In this document: positions 33,445 to 41,175 of the stretch, piece by piece
Numbering within the stretch: position 1 is the first letter of the stretch
Layout of the letters: each line of letters opens with the position of its first letter
DNA from: Streptomyces sp. CA-210063
GTDB taxonomy: Bacteria; Actinomycetota; Actinomycetes; Streptomycetales; Streptomycetaceae
Direction of reading: 5' to 3'
NCBI RefSeq assembly: GCF_024612015.1
Contig: NZ_CP102512.1
Coordinates: 8,432,001-8,496,000, forward strand
Length of the DNA: 64,000 nt
Made by a program: the position numbers and the translations under genes
The notes under the pieces: model-generated
Seen by the model: only the letters and a program-made list of their open reading frames with translations
Told to the model about the DNA's origin: nothing
Databases searched by the model: none

Positions 33445-34566
33445 TCACGTTTTTGTTGTTGTGTCCGTTACCTGACCTCCCGACCGGATTTTGCCCATCC
33501 GCTTCAACAGTTTGTCGGCCGGTTCGAACAGTTCCGGCCGTGCCAACACCGTGTTCCGCAGCGCCCGGACCGGGGCTCGGCGAGCCCGGTGTCCGAGCGC
33601 CACCGGATGGCGTCGGGTGACCCACCCCTCCGACACGGAGATCTCACGTGTCTTCAGGGAATCCTTGTACTGCTTCTGCCCCCGGCCCAGATCCAGGTAG
33701 GCGATGCCGTCGGCGGCGCCCTCCTCGGCCATGTGCAGATGCAGGAGCAGGCCCGGCGAGAACTTCGCGAACGCCGGGTCGTACGCCGGGAACCAGCATG
33801 TCAGCACCCGCTCGGAGCGCAGCCCGAAATGAGCCGCGACCGGCTTGCCGTCCGCGTACAGCACGGACAGCTGGCCGGCGAAGGAGTCGGAGCGGGTGTG
33901 GAAGAGCTGCTGCACGAGGTGGGTGATCCACGGGTGCGCGAAGCGGTCGCTGCGGCCCGTTCTGCGGTACTGCGCCGACTTCCAGGCCATCAGCGTGCGC
34001 AGGGCCTTCGGGTCGCGCTCGTCGTGCACATAGCGCACCTCGCTCACCGCGCGGCCGAGCCTGCGTTCCTTGGCGAGCGTCGAGCGGACGAACTTCGGCG
34101 AGTCGGCGCGCAGTTGGCCGAGATAGGCCTCGTAGCCCTGTTCCAGGTCCATGACCGGGGAGGGGAAGGTGCCGGTGATGTGGGCGGCGAACGGGGTCTG
34201 GCCCTCCGCCAGATGGTCGAACTCCCACACCGCGAGCCCGCAGGCCCGCAGCAGCTCCTGGGCGTCCCAGGTGAAGCCGGGGCGGTGGACCACGCCCTGG
34301 CAGTCGGAGAGGCCGAGGCCGACGGCTCTGCCCACCCCGACGGCGGATCTCTGGTACGGGAAGAAGGCCGCCGGTTCGCCGTCCTCCCGTACGACGGCGA
34401 TCCGCACCCCGCGCCGGCAGCGGCCCACCGCGAGCGCGAACTCCGGGGACAGGAACGGGTTCGCCAGCCCGGGCGCGCCGTGCAGATGTGCCTTCGACTG
34501 CAGGGCGGTCCAGGCCGCCCGGTCGGCGGCGGTCAGTTCGCCGGGGCGGTACACACTGATGTCCAC
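33445..34566 (-). CDS. CelD/FemAB-like GNAT acyltransferase
   Basis: The 373-residue protein matches the Acetyltransf_6 (CelD/BcsL) group: NPFLSPEFALAVGRCRRGVRIAVV early, MDLEQGYEAYLGQLRADSPKFVRSTLAKERRL in the middle and VAAHFGLRSERVLTCWFPAYDPAFAKFSPGLLLHLHMAEEGAADGIAYLDLGRGQKQYK toward the end. Members of this group sit in exopolysaccharide and cellulose loci and are thought to attach acyl or aminoacyl groups to the polymer. Its place upstream of the glycosyltransferase operon supports that. It starts three bases after the small membrane protein gene ends. Confidence 0.85.
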   Translation of the reverse strand: MDISVYRPGELTAADRAAWTALQSKAHLHGAPGLANPFLSPEFALAVGRCRRGVRIAVVREDGEPAAFFPYQRSAVGVGRAVGLGLSDCQGVVHRPGFTWDAQELLRACGLAVWEFDHLAEGQTPFAAHITGTFPSPVMDLEQGYEAYLGQLRADSPKFVRSTLAKERRLGRAVSEVRYVHDERDPKALRTLMAWKSAQYRRTGRSDRFAHPWITHLVQQLFHTRSDSFAGQLSVLYADGKPVAAHFGLRSERVLTCWFPAYDPAFAKFSPGLLLHLHMAEEGAADGIAYLDLGRGQKQYKDSLKTREISVSEGWVTRRHPVALGHRARRAPVRALRNTVLARPELFEPADKLLKRMGKIRSGGQVTDTTTKT

Positions 34567-34569
34567 GTC

Positions 34570-34959
34570 TCAGGTCCGTCTTCTCTCCGTACGGGCGCCG
34601 AGGCGCCGTACCAGACTCGGCAGGAGGACGAGCGAGCTGATCACGGTCACGGCCGCGATCCCACCGGTCACCGACCACGAGTGGGTGGCGATCATGCCCT
34701 GCGCGACGAGGAGGTTCACCGCGATCGCGCCCGCGACGGACGTCACGACCCGGCCGAACGGCTCCAGCCCACGCAGTACGGCCCCGATGGCGGCTCCTGG
34801 CGCGACGAGGAGGAAGAACAGAGTGAACGGGCCGCGCAGCACCGAGTCCGCGTCGGCGAACGCGAGCAGCGCGCCGACCCCCGCGACGGCAGCGGCCACG
34901 CCCGCCAGCAGTGGCCCGCCACCGCCGGACAGAGATGGCTTGATACCTAAGGTCTGCAT
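34570..34959 (-). CDS. Small four-helix membrane protein
   Basis: The 129-residue protein begins MQTLGIKPSLSGGGGPL and has about four hydrophobic segments (LAGVAAAVAGVGALLAF; FTLFFLLVAPGAAIGAVL; VVTSVAGAIAVNLLVAQG; IAAVTVISSLVLLP) with a basic C-terminal tail (RRLGARTERRRT). I do not recognise a family. Its tight link to the CelD-like acyltransferase (three-base gap) suggests that it serves the polysaccharide pathway, for example as a membrane partner. ATG 34959 was chosen over the upstream in-frame ATG 35046 because the extra 29 residues are polar and would delay the first helix. Confidence 0.65.
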   Translation of the reverse strand: MQTLGIKPSLSGGGGPLLAGVAAAVAGVGALLAFADADSVLRGPFTLFFLLVAPGAAIGAVLRGLEPFGRVVTSVAGAIAVNLLVAQGMIATHSWSVTGGIAAVTVISSLVLLPSLVRRLGARTERRRT

Positions 34960-35102
34960 TGGCGACTTTGCCCCCTGAAGCGCCGGATGCCGGGCTTCAA
35001 TGTCGCTCAGCGGGCGCGGGGGAGTCAATACGTCGAGACGCGCCACGGGACCGCGCGACCCATTTGTGATGCACCGGCAAAGAAATTCTCAGCCGGATAC
35101 GG

Positions 35103-35139
35103 AGTTTCCCTGGAGGCAAGCCGCGCCTCCAGGGAAACT
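35103..35139 (-). terminator. Terminator hairpin after S8 peptidase
   Basis: A 15-bp perfect stem (35103-35117 with 35125-35139, core GTTTCCCTGGAGGC) has a 7-base loop and lies 48 bp beyond the peptidase stop codon. Confidence 0.85.
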
Positions 35140-35187
35140 TCCGTTCACAGAAGGGCAGTTGTCGTTGTCCTGCCCCTTGCCTTGTCC

Positions 35188-36393
35188 TTACTGGACGATC
35201 TGCAGCAGACGGTTCGGGGAACCGGTGCCCGCGCTGGTGACCTTGCCGGTGACGGCGCCGGCGGTCAGGGCCGAGGCGACCTGGGCCGGGGTGGCCGAGG
35301 TGTGGCCGGCCAGGTAGACCGCGGCCGCGCCGGCGACGTGGGGGGTCGCCATCGAGGTGCCCGAGATGGTGTTCGTCGCGGTGTCGCTGGTGTACCAGCC
35401 GGCCGTGATCGACGAACCCGGGGCGAAGATGTCCAGCGTCGCGCCGAAGTTGGAGTAGCTCGCCTTGGCGTCCGTGTTGGTGGTGGCGCCGACCGTGATC
35501 GCCGAGGCGACGCGGGCCGGGGAGTACGAGGAGGCGTTGGCGCTGCTGTTGCCCGCCGCGACCGCGTAGGTCACTCCGCTGGCTATGGAGTTCGCCACGG
35601 CCGTGTCGAGCGCGGTGGAGGCGCCGCCGCCGAGCGACATGTTGGCGACCGAGGGACCGCTGTGGTTCGCGGTCACCCAGTCGATGCCCGCGACGACGCC
35701 CGCCGTGGTGCCCGAGCCGGCGTTGTTCAGCACGCGGACGGCCACGATCTTGGCCTGCTTGGCGATGCCGTACGTCGAGCCCGCGATGGTGGTGGCCACA
35801 TGGGTGCCGTGACCGTTGCCGTCCTGCGCGACGTTGTCGCCGTCGACGGCGTCGTAGCCGTTGGTGGCCCGGCCGCTGATCTGTGAGTGCGTGATGCGCA
35901 CGCCGGTGTCGATGACGTATGCCGTCACACCGCTGCCCGCCGTGTCCGGGTAGGTGTACGTGCCGGAGAGCGGCAGCGACGCCTGGTCGGAACGGTCCAG
36001 GCCCCACGGGGCGCTGGTCTGGGTGGCGTCCGCGGTGAACACCTGGTTCTGCTCGACGGAGGCGACCGACGGGTCGGCGGCGAGTCTCCTGGCCTCGGCC
36101 GCCGAGAGCTCGGCCGAGTAGCCGTTGAGCGCGGACTTGAAGGTCCGCTTCACCGTGCCGCCGTACTCCTCGACCAGGTCCTTGCCCGCGCTCGACGCGG
36201 CCTTGAGGCCCGCGCTCTTCTTGAGCGTGACGATGTAGCTGTCCTTGATCGCGGTGGGGGAGCCGGCCGCGAGCACCTTGCCCTCAGCCGGGGCGGCCTG
36301 GGCGGGCAGTGCGGTGAGACCGCCGAGCAGGGCGGCCGTCGCCACGGTGGTGACGGCGGCGACACGGATGTTGTTGATACGCAGGTGTGCCAT
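35188..36393 (-). CDS. Secreted subtilisin-like S8 serine protease
   Basis: The 401-residue preproprotease has a signal peptide (VAAVTTVATAALLGGLTAL, cleavage near AQAAP), an I9 inhibitor-type prodomain (about 40-120, with YIVTLKKSAG and SALNGYSAELS) and a subtilisin/proteinase-K-type mature domain. The triad is visible: Asp in AYVIDTGVRITH, His in GNGHGTHVATTIAG and Ser in ISGTSMATPHVAG; the oxyanion Asn lies in AVAAGNSSANA. No C-terminal domain is present, so the enzyme ends after the fold. ATG 36393 follows GAGGAGG. It would be a general extracellular protease, divergent from the SGNH lipase. Confidence 0.95.
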   Translation of the reverse strand: MAHLRINNIRVAAVTTVATAALLGGLTALPAQAAPAEGKVLAAGSPTAIKDSYIVTLKKSAGLKAASSAGKDLVEEYGGTVKRTFKSALNGYSAELSAAEARRLAADPSVASVEQNQVFTADATQTSAPWGLDRSDQASLPLSGTYTYPDTAGSGVTAYVIDTGVRITHSQISGRATNGYDAVDGDNVAQDGNGHGTHVATTIAGSTYGIAKQAKIVAVRVLNNAGSGTTAGVVAGIDWVTANHSGPSVANMSLGGGASTALDTAVANSIASGVTYAVAAGNSSANASSYSPARVASAITVGATTNTDAKASYSNFGATLDIFAPGSSITAGWYTSDTATNTISGTSMATPHVAGAAAVYLAGHTSATPAQVASALTAGAVTGKVTSAGTGSPNRLLQIVQ

Positions 36394-36707
36394 TACGAGG
36401 GATTCCTCCTCATAGGCGGCGCGCGCCAGGGTGCGGCACGCGTCTGTGGGGGGTGCGTGCGTGGTCGCACTCACGGCCGGGAGCGTCGCGTTCCGCTACT
36501 GGCTTCCAGCAGAGTGATCGATCCACGGGTGCAGCTCAAGAGAGTTGAGGCCTTGTCATGTTTCTGTCACACGCATGTAATCGAACGAAGGTTGAACGCG
36601 GTGGGTACGTTCCGTTGAGAGCGGGAAAGTATTGACATGAACACTTCCGATCAACACGCGTAGTTGCTACGACGGTTGAGGCAGAGATCCTGCTAAAGGG
36701 AGGTTCC
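36394..36707. other. Divergent promoter region, protease and SGNH lipase
   Basis: The 314 bp hold both promoters. TTGACA at 36632-36637 is a consensus -35, but no good -10 lies at the usual distance (TAGTTG is 23 bp away), so I leave it as a weak suggestion for the lipase. GGGAGG at 36699-36704 overlaps the position just before its ATG. Confidence 0.45.
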
Positions 36708-37514
36708 ATGAGACGTTCCCGACTTGCGGCATACGTGACCTCGCTCCTCCTCGCCGTCGGCGCCACCCTCACCGGGTCCGCGACGGCGCAGGCATCCCAA
36801 CAGGCCGCCGCCACCGGCTATGTGGCGCTCGGCGACTCCTATTCCTCGGGTGTCGGCGCGGGCAGCTACCTCTCCTCCAGCGGCGACTGCAAGCGCAGCA
36901 CGAAGGCCTACCCGTACCTCTGGGCGGCCGCCAACGCCCCCTCGTCCTTCAACTTCACGGCCTGCTCGGGCGCCCGAACGGGTGATGTCCTGGCGAGTCA
37001 ACTGGGCCCGCTGGGCACGGGTACCGGGCTCGTCTCGATCACCGTCGGCGGCAACGACGCAGGCTTCGCCGACGTGATGACCACCTGCGTCCTGCAGTCC
37101 GACAGCGCCTGTGTCGCACGCATCAACACGGCGAAGACGTACGTCGACGCGACGCTGCCCGGCCAGCTGGACAAGGTCTACTCGGCGATCAGCGCGAAGG
37201 CACCGGCCGCCCATGTGGTGGTGCTCGGCTACCCCCGCTTCTACCAGCTGGGCGGCACCTGCCCCGGGATGTCCCAGGCCAAGCGGTCCGCCATCAACAA
37301 CGCGGCGGACTACCTCAACACCGCGATCGCCAAACGCGCCGCCGACCACGGCTTCACCTTCGGCGACGTGCGCCCCACCTTCACCGGGCACGAACTGTGC
37401 TCCGGCAGCGCGTGGCTGCACAGCCTCAACCTGCTGAACGTGGGCGAGTCGTACCACCCGAAGGCCGCGGGGCAGTCGGGCGGCTATCTGCCGGTGTTCA
37501 GGAACGTGGCCTGA
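36708..37514 (+). CDS. Secreted SGNH/GDSL-family lipase
   Basis: The 268-residue secreted hydrolase has a signal peptide (YVTSLLLAVGATLTG, cleavage near AQASQ) and the four SGNH blocks: YVALGDSYSSGVGAG (Ser), CSGARTGDVL (Gly), SITVGGNDAGFADV (Asn), and VGESYHPKAAGQ (His); the last lacks the usual Asp two residues earlier, as in related Streptomyces lipases that use a Ser-His dyad. Six cysteines probably form three disulfides. From memory it is the counterpart of S. coelicolor SCO1725, an extracellular lipase of known structure. Its last 17 bases overlap the end of the convergent kinase gene. Confidence 0.93.
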   Translation: MRRSRLAAYVTSLLLAVGATLTGSATAQASQQAAATGYVALGDSYSSGVGAGSYLSSSGDCKRSTKAYPYLWAAANAPSSFNFTACSGARTGDVLASQLGPLGTGTGLVSITVGGNDAGFADVMTTCVLQSDSACVARINTAKTYVDATLPGQLDKVYSAISAKAPAAHVVVLGYPRFYQLGGTCPGMSQAKRSAINNAADYLNTAIAKRAADHGFTFGDVRPTFTGHELCSGSAWLHSLNLLNVGESYHPKAAGQSGGYLPVFRNVA

Positions 37515-39234
37515 CGGCCCTGCCGAGCGCTGCGGCCTCGTCGTAGTCGCTGTAGTCGTCAGGGTTCTCGGAGTCGTCGGAGGGGGAGGTCCCGCCCGTG
37601 GTCGGGGCCTCCGTCTCGCACGTCACCGAGAACGCGACGGAGTTGGACTCGACGCGCACCGGGCCGCGGACCTCGACGCTGATCTCGTCCGAGTGGCTCC
37701 CGGACGTCGACACGACGACCTGGTCCTGCCGGGTCCTCTCGCCACCGGACGGGAACGACAGCGTCTTCCAGCCGGTGTCCTCCACCTCGCCGTTCTTCGC
37801 CACCCAGCGGTAGTCGACCTCCACGGGCACGCTGCCCACGGTGAACGTCGCGGTGAAGGTGGGCACCTCGGCGTCCGGCGGCGGACAGGCGCCGGAGTAG
37901 TCGGTGTTCGCGCCCTCGAGCGTCACCTGCACGGACTGCGCGGGCGGCTTGCCGGTCGCTCCGCCGTCGTCGGGGGTGTCGGAGGGGGTGCCGGCGTCGT
38001 CGCTCGTGTCGCCGCCGCCCGGCTCCTCGCCCGTCCCCCCGTCGCCCGTCTGCTCGTTGGTGCCGCCCACCGTGCCCGCCCCGTTGGTGGGGTTGCCGTT
38101 GTTCCCGTCGTCGCGGTTGATGAGCGCGTAGGTGAGTCCGGCGATGGCGAAGGCGACCGCGGCGATACCGGCGATCAGGAAGACGAGGGCACGGCGGTTG
38201 CGGTCCGGCTCGCCGGCGGGCACCGCGGAAGGGTGGGTGGCGGCGGCCGGGGCGCGGTGCGGCGGGGTCGGGGGCCCGAACCGATTCGTGCCCGGCCCCG
38301 GGCCCGTGTGCGCGGCCGGGCCCGGGAAGGCGGCCACCGTCGGGCTGTACGGCGTCGAGGTGACCGTGTCGGAGCGTGGGGCACCCCGCCCGGAGGGAGT
38401 GCCCCCGGCGCCGATGATCCGCAGGTCCTGCTCGGCCTGTTCTGCGGAGATCCGGGCGGCCGGATCCTTGCGCAGCAGCCCCTCGATCACGGGGGTCAGC
38501 GGGCCGGCCCGGTGCGGCGGCGGGAGTTCCTCGTCGACGACCGCGCGCAGCGTGCTCAACGGAGTGTTCTGCCGGAAGGGCGAGTTGCCCTCGACCGCCG
38601 CGTACAGCAGCACGCCGAGCGACCACAGGTCCGACTCGGGGCCGGGCGTACGGCCCAGCGCGCGCTCAGGGGCGAGGAACTCGGGGGAGCCGATGACCTC
38701 GCCGGTCATGGTCAGCGCGGAACTGCCCTCCACCATGGCGATGCCGAAGTCGGTGAGGACGACCCGGCCGTCGTTGGACATGAGCACGTTGGCCGGTTTC
38801 ACGTCCCGGTGCAGCACCCCCGCCTCGTGCGCGGCGCGCAGCGCGGCCAGCACCTCGGCGCCGATGTGCGCGGCGCGCTGCGGGGAGAGGGGGCCCTCGG
38901 CGTCCAGCAGGTCGGCGAGCGAGAGCCCGCGCACCAGCTCCATCACGATCCACGGGCGGCCGTCCTCCATCGCCACGTCGTACACCGTGACGACATTGCG
39001 GCTGTCGACCCGCGCGGCCGCCCACGCCTCCCGCTCCAGGCGGGCGTACATCCGCTCGACGTCGGGTGCCGGGACACCCCCCGGCGCCCGCACCTCCTTG
39101 ACGGCGACCTCACGGTGCAGCACCTCGTCGCGGGCCCGCCACACGGTCCCCATGCCGCCCGCGCCCAGCGGGGTCAGCAGCCGGTAGCGGCCCGCGATCA
39201 GACGTTCACTGCCCGGTTCTTCGGACACGGCCAT
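37498..39234 (-). CDS. PknB-type membrane Ser/Thr protein kinase
   Basis: The 578-residue protein has a full Hanks-type kinase domain (about 14-275): glycine loop LGAGGMGTVWRA, VAVKEV lysine, HRDVKPANVLM catalytic loop, LTDFGIA, and the SPEFLAPERA segment. A Pro-rich juxtamembrane region follows, then one membrane helix (LVFLIAGIAAVAFAIAGLTYALI, about 325-347). The outer part has a Gly/Asp/Thr-rich spacer and a C-terminal beta-sandwich-like domain with two Cys (SGACPPPD; SVTCETE) but no PASTA repeats. It would sense an outside signal and phosphorylate cytoplasmic targets. It is convergent with the SGNH lipase, and the two coding ends overlap by 17 bp. Confidence 0.92.
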   Translation of the reverse strand: MAVSEEPGSERLIAGRYRLLTPLGAGGMGTVWRARDEVLHREVAVKEVRAPGGVPAPDVERMYARLEREAWAAARVDSRNVVTVYDVAMEDGRPWIVMELVRGLSLADLLDAEGPLSPQRAAHIGAEVLAALRAAHEAGVLHRDVKPANVLMSNDGRVVLTDFGIAMVEGSSALTMTGEVIGSPEFLAPERALGRTPGPESDLWSLGVLLYAAVEGNSPFRQNTPLSTLRAVVDEELPPPHRAGPLTPVIEGLLRKDPAARISAEQAEQDLRIIGAGGTPSGRGAPRSDTVTSTPYSPTVAAFPGPAAHTGPGPGTNRFGPPTPPHRAPAAATHPSAVPAGEPDRNRRALVFLIAGIAAVAFAIAGLTYALINRDDGNNGNPTNGAGTVGGTNEQTGDGGTGEEPGGGDTSDDAGTPSDTPDDGGATGKPPAQSVQVTLEGANTDYSGACPPPDAEVPTFTATFTVGSVPVEVDYRWVAKNGEVEDTGWKTLSFPSGGERTRQDQVVVSTSGSHSDEISVEVRGPVRVESNSVAFSVTCETEAPTTGGTSPSDDSENPDDYSDYDEAAALGRAVRPRS

Positions 39235-39294
39235 CCCCCGTCACTCGCATCCGCGCGACATCTCCACTCTGTACGTTTTCTCCCCAAAAGTAGC

Positions 39295-41175
39295 TCAGCC
39301 GATCGCGGATGCGGCCCCCCTGAGCACCAAACCGGCCCCCAGTGCGACGACCAGCAACGCCGACGCCAGCGGCACGGTCCGGCGCACCAGCGCCGCCGTC
39401 GGGCCGCCGAGCCGGCCCTCGCCCTTGTCCAGCACCCGCGTCGCCCAGCCGCCCGCCTTCACCACGGCGTACCCGGCCGCCGTCAGCGTGAGCGCCAGCC
39501 CGATGCCGTACGCCACCACGAGCAGCAGCCCGAACCACGCCTTCCCCAGCGCCGCCGCGCCGACCAGCACGACCACGGCCGACGGGCTCGGCACCATCCC
39601 GCCCGCGAAACCGAGCAGGATCGTGCCGCGCAGGGTGGGCGCGGTGGGGTGCGTGTGCGTGAAGCCACCGTGGGTGTGGGTGACACCGCCGCCGAAGAGG
39701 GAGCGCTTCTGGGTGGGGGCGTGGTCGTGGTCGTGGTCGTGGCCATGGTCGTGGCTGTGCTGGTGGCCGTGGCCGTGGCCGTGGTCGTGCTTGTGGCCGT
39801 GGGCCGTGGCGTGTGAGGGGGCGGGGGTGTGGGCCTTGGCCGGGGCGTGCTCGTGGGTGTGCGCTACGACTGACGCGTGGGCGTGCGTGTGCGCCTGGGC
39901 GTGGGCGAGTACGAGCTCCCGGCCGGGCTCGGGCGCGTGGTCGTGCGTGGGGGAGTGCCCGTCCTCGTGCCCGTGCTTGTGGTCGTGGTCGTGGTGGTGG
40001 TGACCGTGCTCGTGACTGTGGTCGTGGTGGTGACCGTGCTCGTCACTGTGATCGTGGTGGTGACCGTGCTCGTGCTCGTCGTCGTGATCGTGGCTGTGGT
40101 CGTGCGTGTGCCCGTTCCCGTGGCCCTGCCCGGGTGCCACCGCGAGCTTGCGGTTCAGCCACGCGCGTCGGGCGAGCGTCACGCCCGCCGTCATCACGAA
40201 GAGGCCGCTCGCGATGCCCAGCCAGGTGATCACGGACGGCGCCGCGGCCGAACCGGCGAGGACGAGGAGGCCGAGGGCGACGACGCCCAGCGTGTGAGTG
40301 ACCGTCACGGACGCGGCCATGGGGAGGACGTCACGCATCCGGGCCCGGTCGCGGGCGGCGGCCGTCGCGGCCATCAGGGTCTTGCCGTGACCCGGGCCCA
40401 GCGCGTGCATCGCGCCCAGGAACATGGCGATGCCGAAGGCCAGCGCGCCGAAGCCGAGCGTGAGGTCCTGGCTGGAGACCAGGTCGTCGAGGGCCCGGGT
40501 CCAGCGGTCCGCGCCGCGCGGGAGGATCGAGGCGCCGGGCGCGTCGCTCTCCTGCTCGGCCAGCGCGGGGCCGCCCGGCTCCACCTGGAGGGACGCAGTG
40601 GCCGTGTCCTCCGGCGACTGCAGCAACTCCTCGGGATAGCTGGTGAGTTGCTTCGACACCGACTCCTCGGGCACGTCCGACCCGGTCAGCGTCATCCGGT
40701 CGCCCCGGGCGGTGACCTCCCGCCAGCCGGGACCGGAGTCCACGGCGGAGTGGAAGCGTACGTCGGCGGCCCGGTCCGGCAGCGGAGCTGTCAGCCGGCA
40801 CTCCACGCGCAGCGTCTTCAGCCCCGCCTGGCCCGGCCGCTCCTCGGCGCCGCTGGACTTGAGCGTGACCTCAACGGCACTCCCGTCGACGGTGACCTCA
40901 CTGCCCTCGGCGGCCTTCGCACACCGCTCCCGGGCCCAGTCGCCCACCCCCTGCCGCTCGATGGCGGGCGCCGCCTGGGTCGCCGGGATCTCCGCCAGGT
41001 CCTCGACATGGAAGATCTTCAGCTGTCCGGCGGCGGCGACCAGGCCGTCGTACCGGTTGACGGTGAAGTTGCCGAGCGGGTGGGCGCTCGCGGCCTGGGC
41101 GGGGACGAGGACGAGCGCGCAGACGGACAGGAAGACCGCCGTGCAGGAGGCGAACACGCGCCGGGGAGAGGTCAC
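39295..41175 (-). CDS. Histidine-rich nickel/cobalt-type transporter (RcnA/HoxN group)
   Basis: The 626-residue protein has a signal-type N-terminus, an outer domain of about 220 residues (SAHPLGNFTVNRYDGL; two Cys), and then a six-helix transporter. Helix 2 carries AMFLGAMHALGPGHGKTLM, the His-x5-His signature of the RcnA/UreH/NiCoT relatives. Between helices 3 and 4 lies a loop (about 350-510) holding 57 histidines, mostly as HDH, HGH and HTH units. The C-terminal half has GFAGGMVPSPSAVVVLVG. It likely moves Ni, Co or another divalent metal, with the His loop as a metal store or sensor. GTG 41175 overlaps the preceding TPR gene's stop (GTGA), so they are coupled. Confidence 0.88.
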   Translation of the reverse strand: MTSPRRVFASCTAVFLSVCALVLVPAQAASAHPLGNFTVNRYDGLVAAAGQLKIFHVEDLAEIPATQAAPAIERQGVGDWARERCAKAAEGSEVTVDGSAVEVTLKSSGAEERPGQAGLKTLRVECRLTAPLPDRAADVRFHSAVDSGPGWREVTARGDRMTLTGSDVPEESVSKQLTSYPEELLQSPEDTATASLQVEPGGPALAEQESDAPGASILPRGADRWTRALDDLVSSQDLTLGFGALAFGIAMFLGAMHALGPGHGKTLMAATAAARDRARMRDVLPMAASVTVTHTLGVVALGLLVLAGSAAAPSVITWLGIASGLFVMTAGVTLARRAWLNRKLAVAPGQGHGNGHTHDHSHDHDDEHEHGHHHDHSDEHGHHHDHSHEHGHHHHDHDHKHGHEDGHSPTHDHAPEPGRELVLAHAQAHTHAHASVVAHTHEHAPAKAHTPAPSHATAHGHKHDHGHGHGHQHSHDHGHDHDHDHAPTQKRSLFGGGVTHTHGGFTHTHPTAPTLRGTILLGFAGGMVPSPSAVVVLVGAAALGKAWFGLLLVVAYGIGLALTLTAAGYAVVKAGGWATRVLDKGEGRLGGPTAALVRRTVPLASALLVVALGAGLVLRGAASAIG

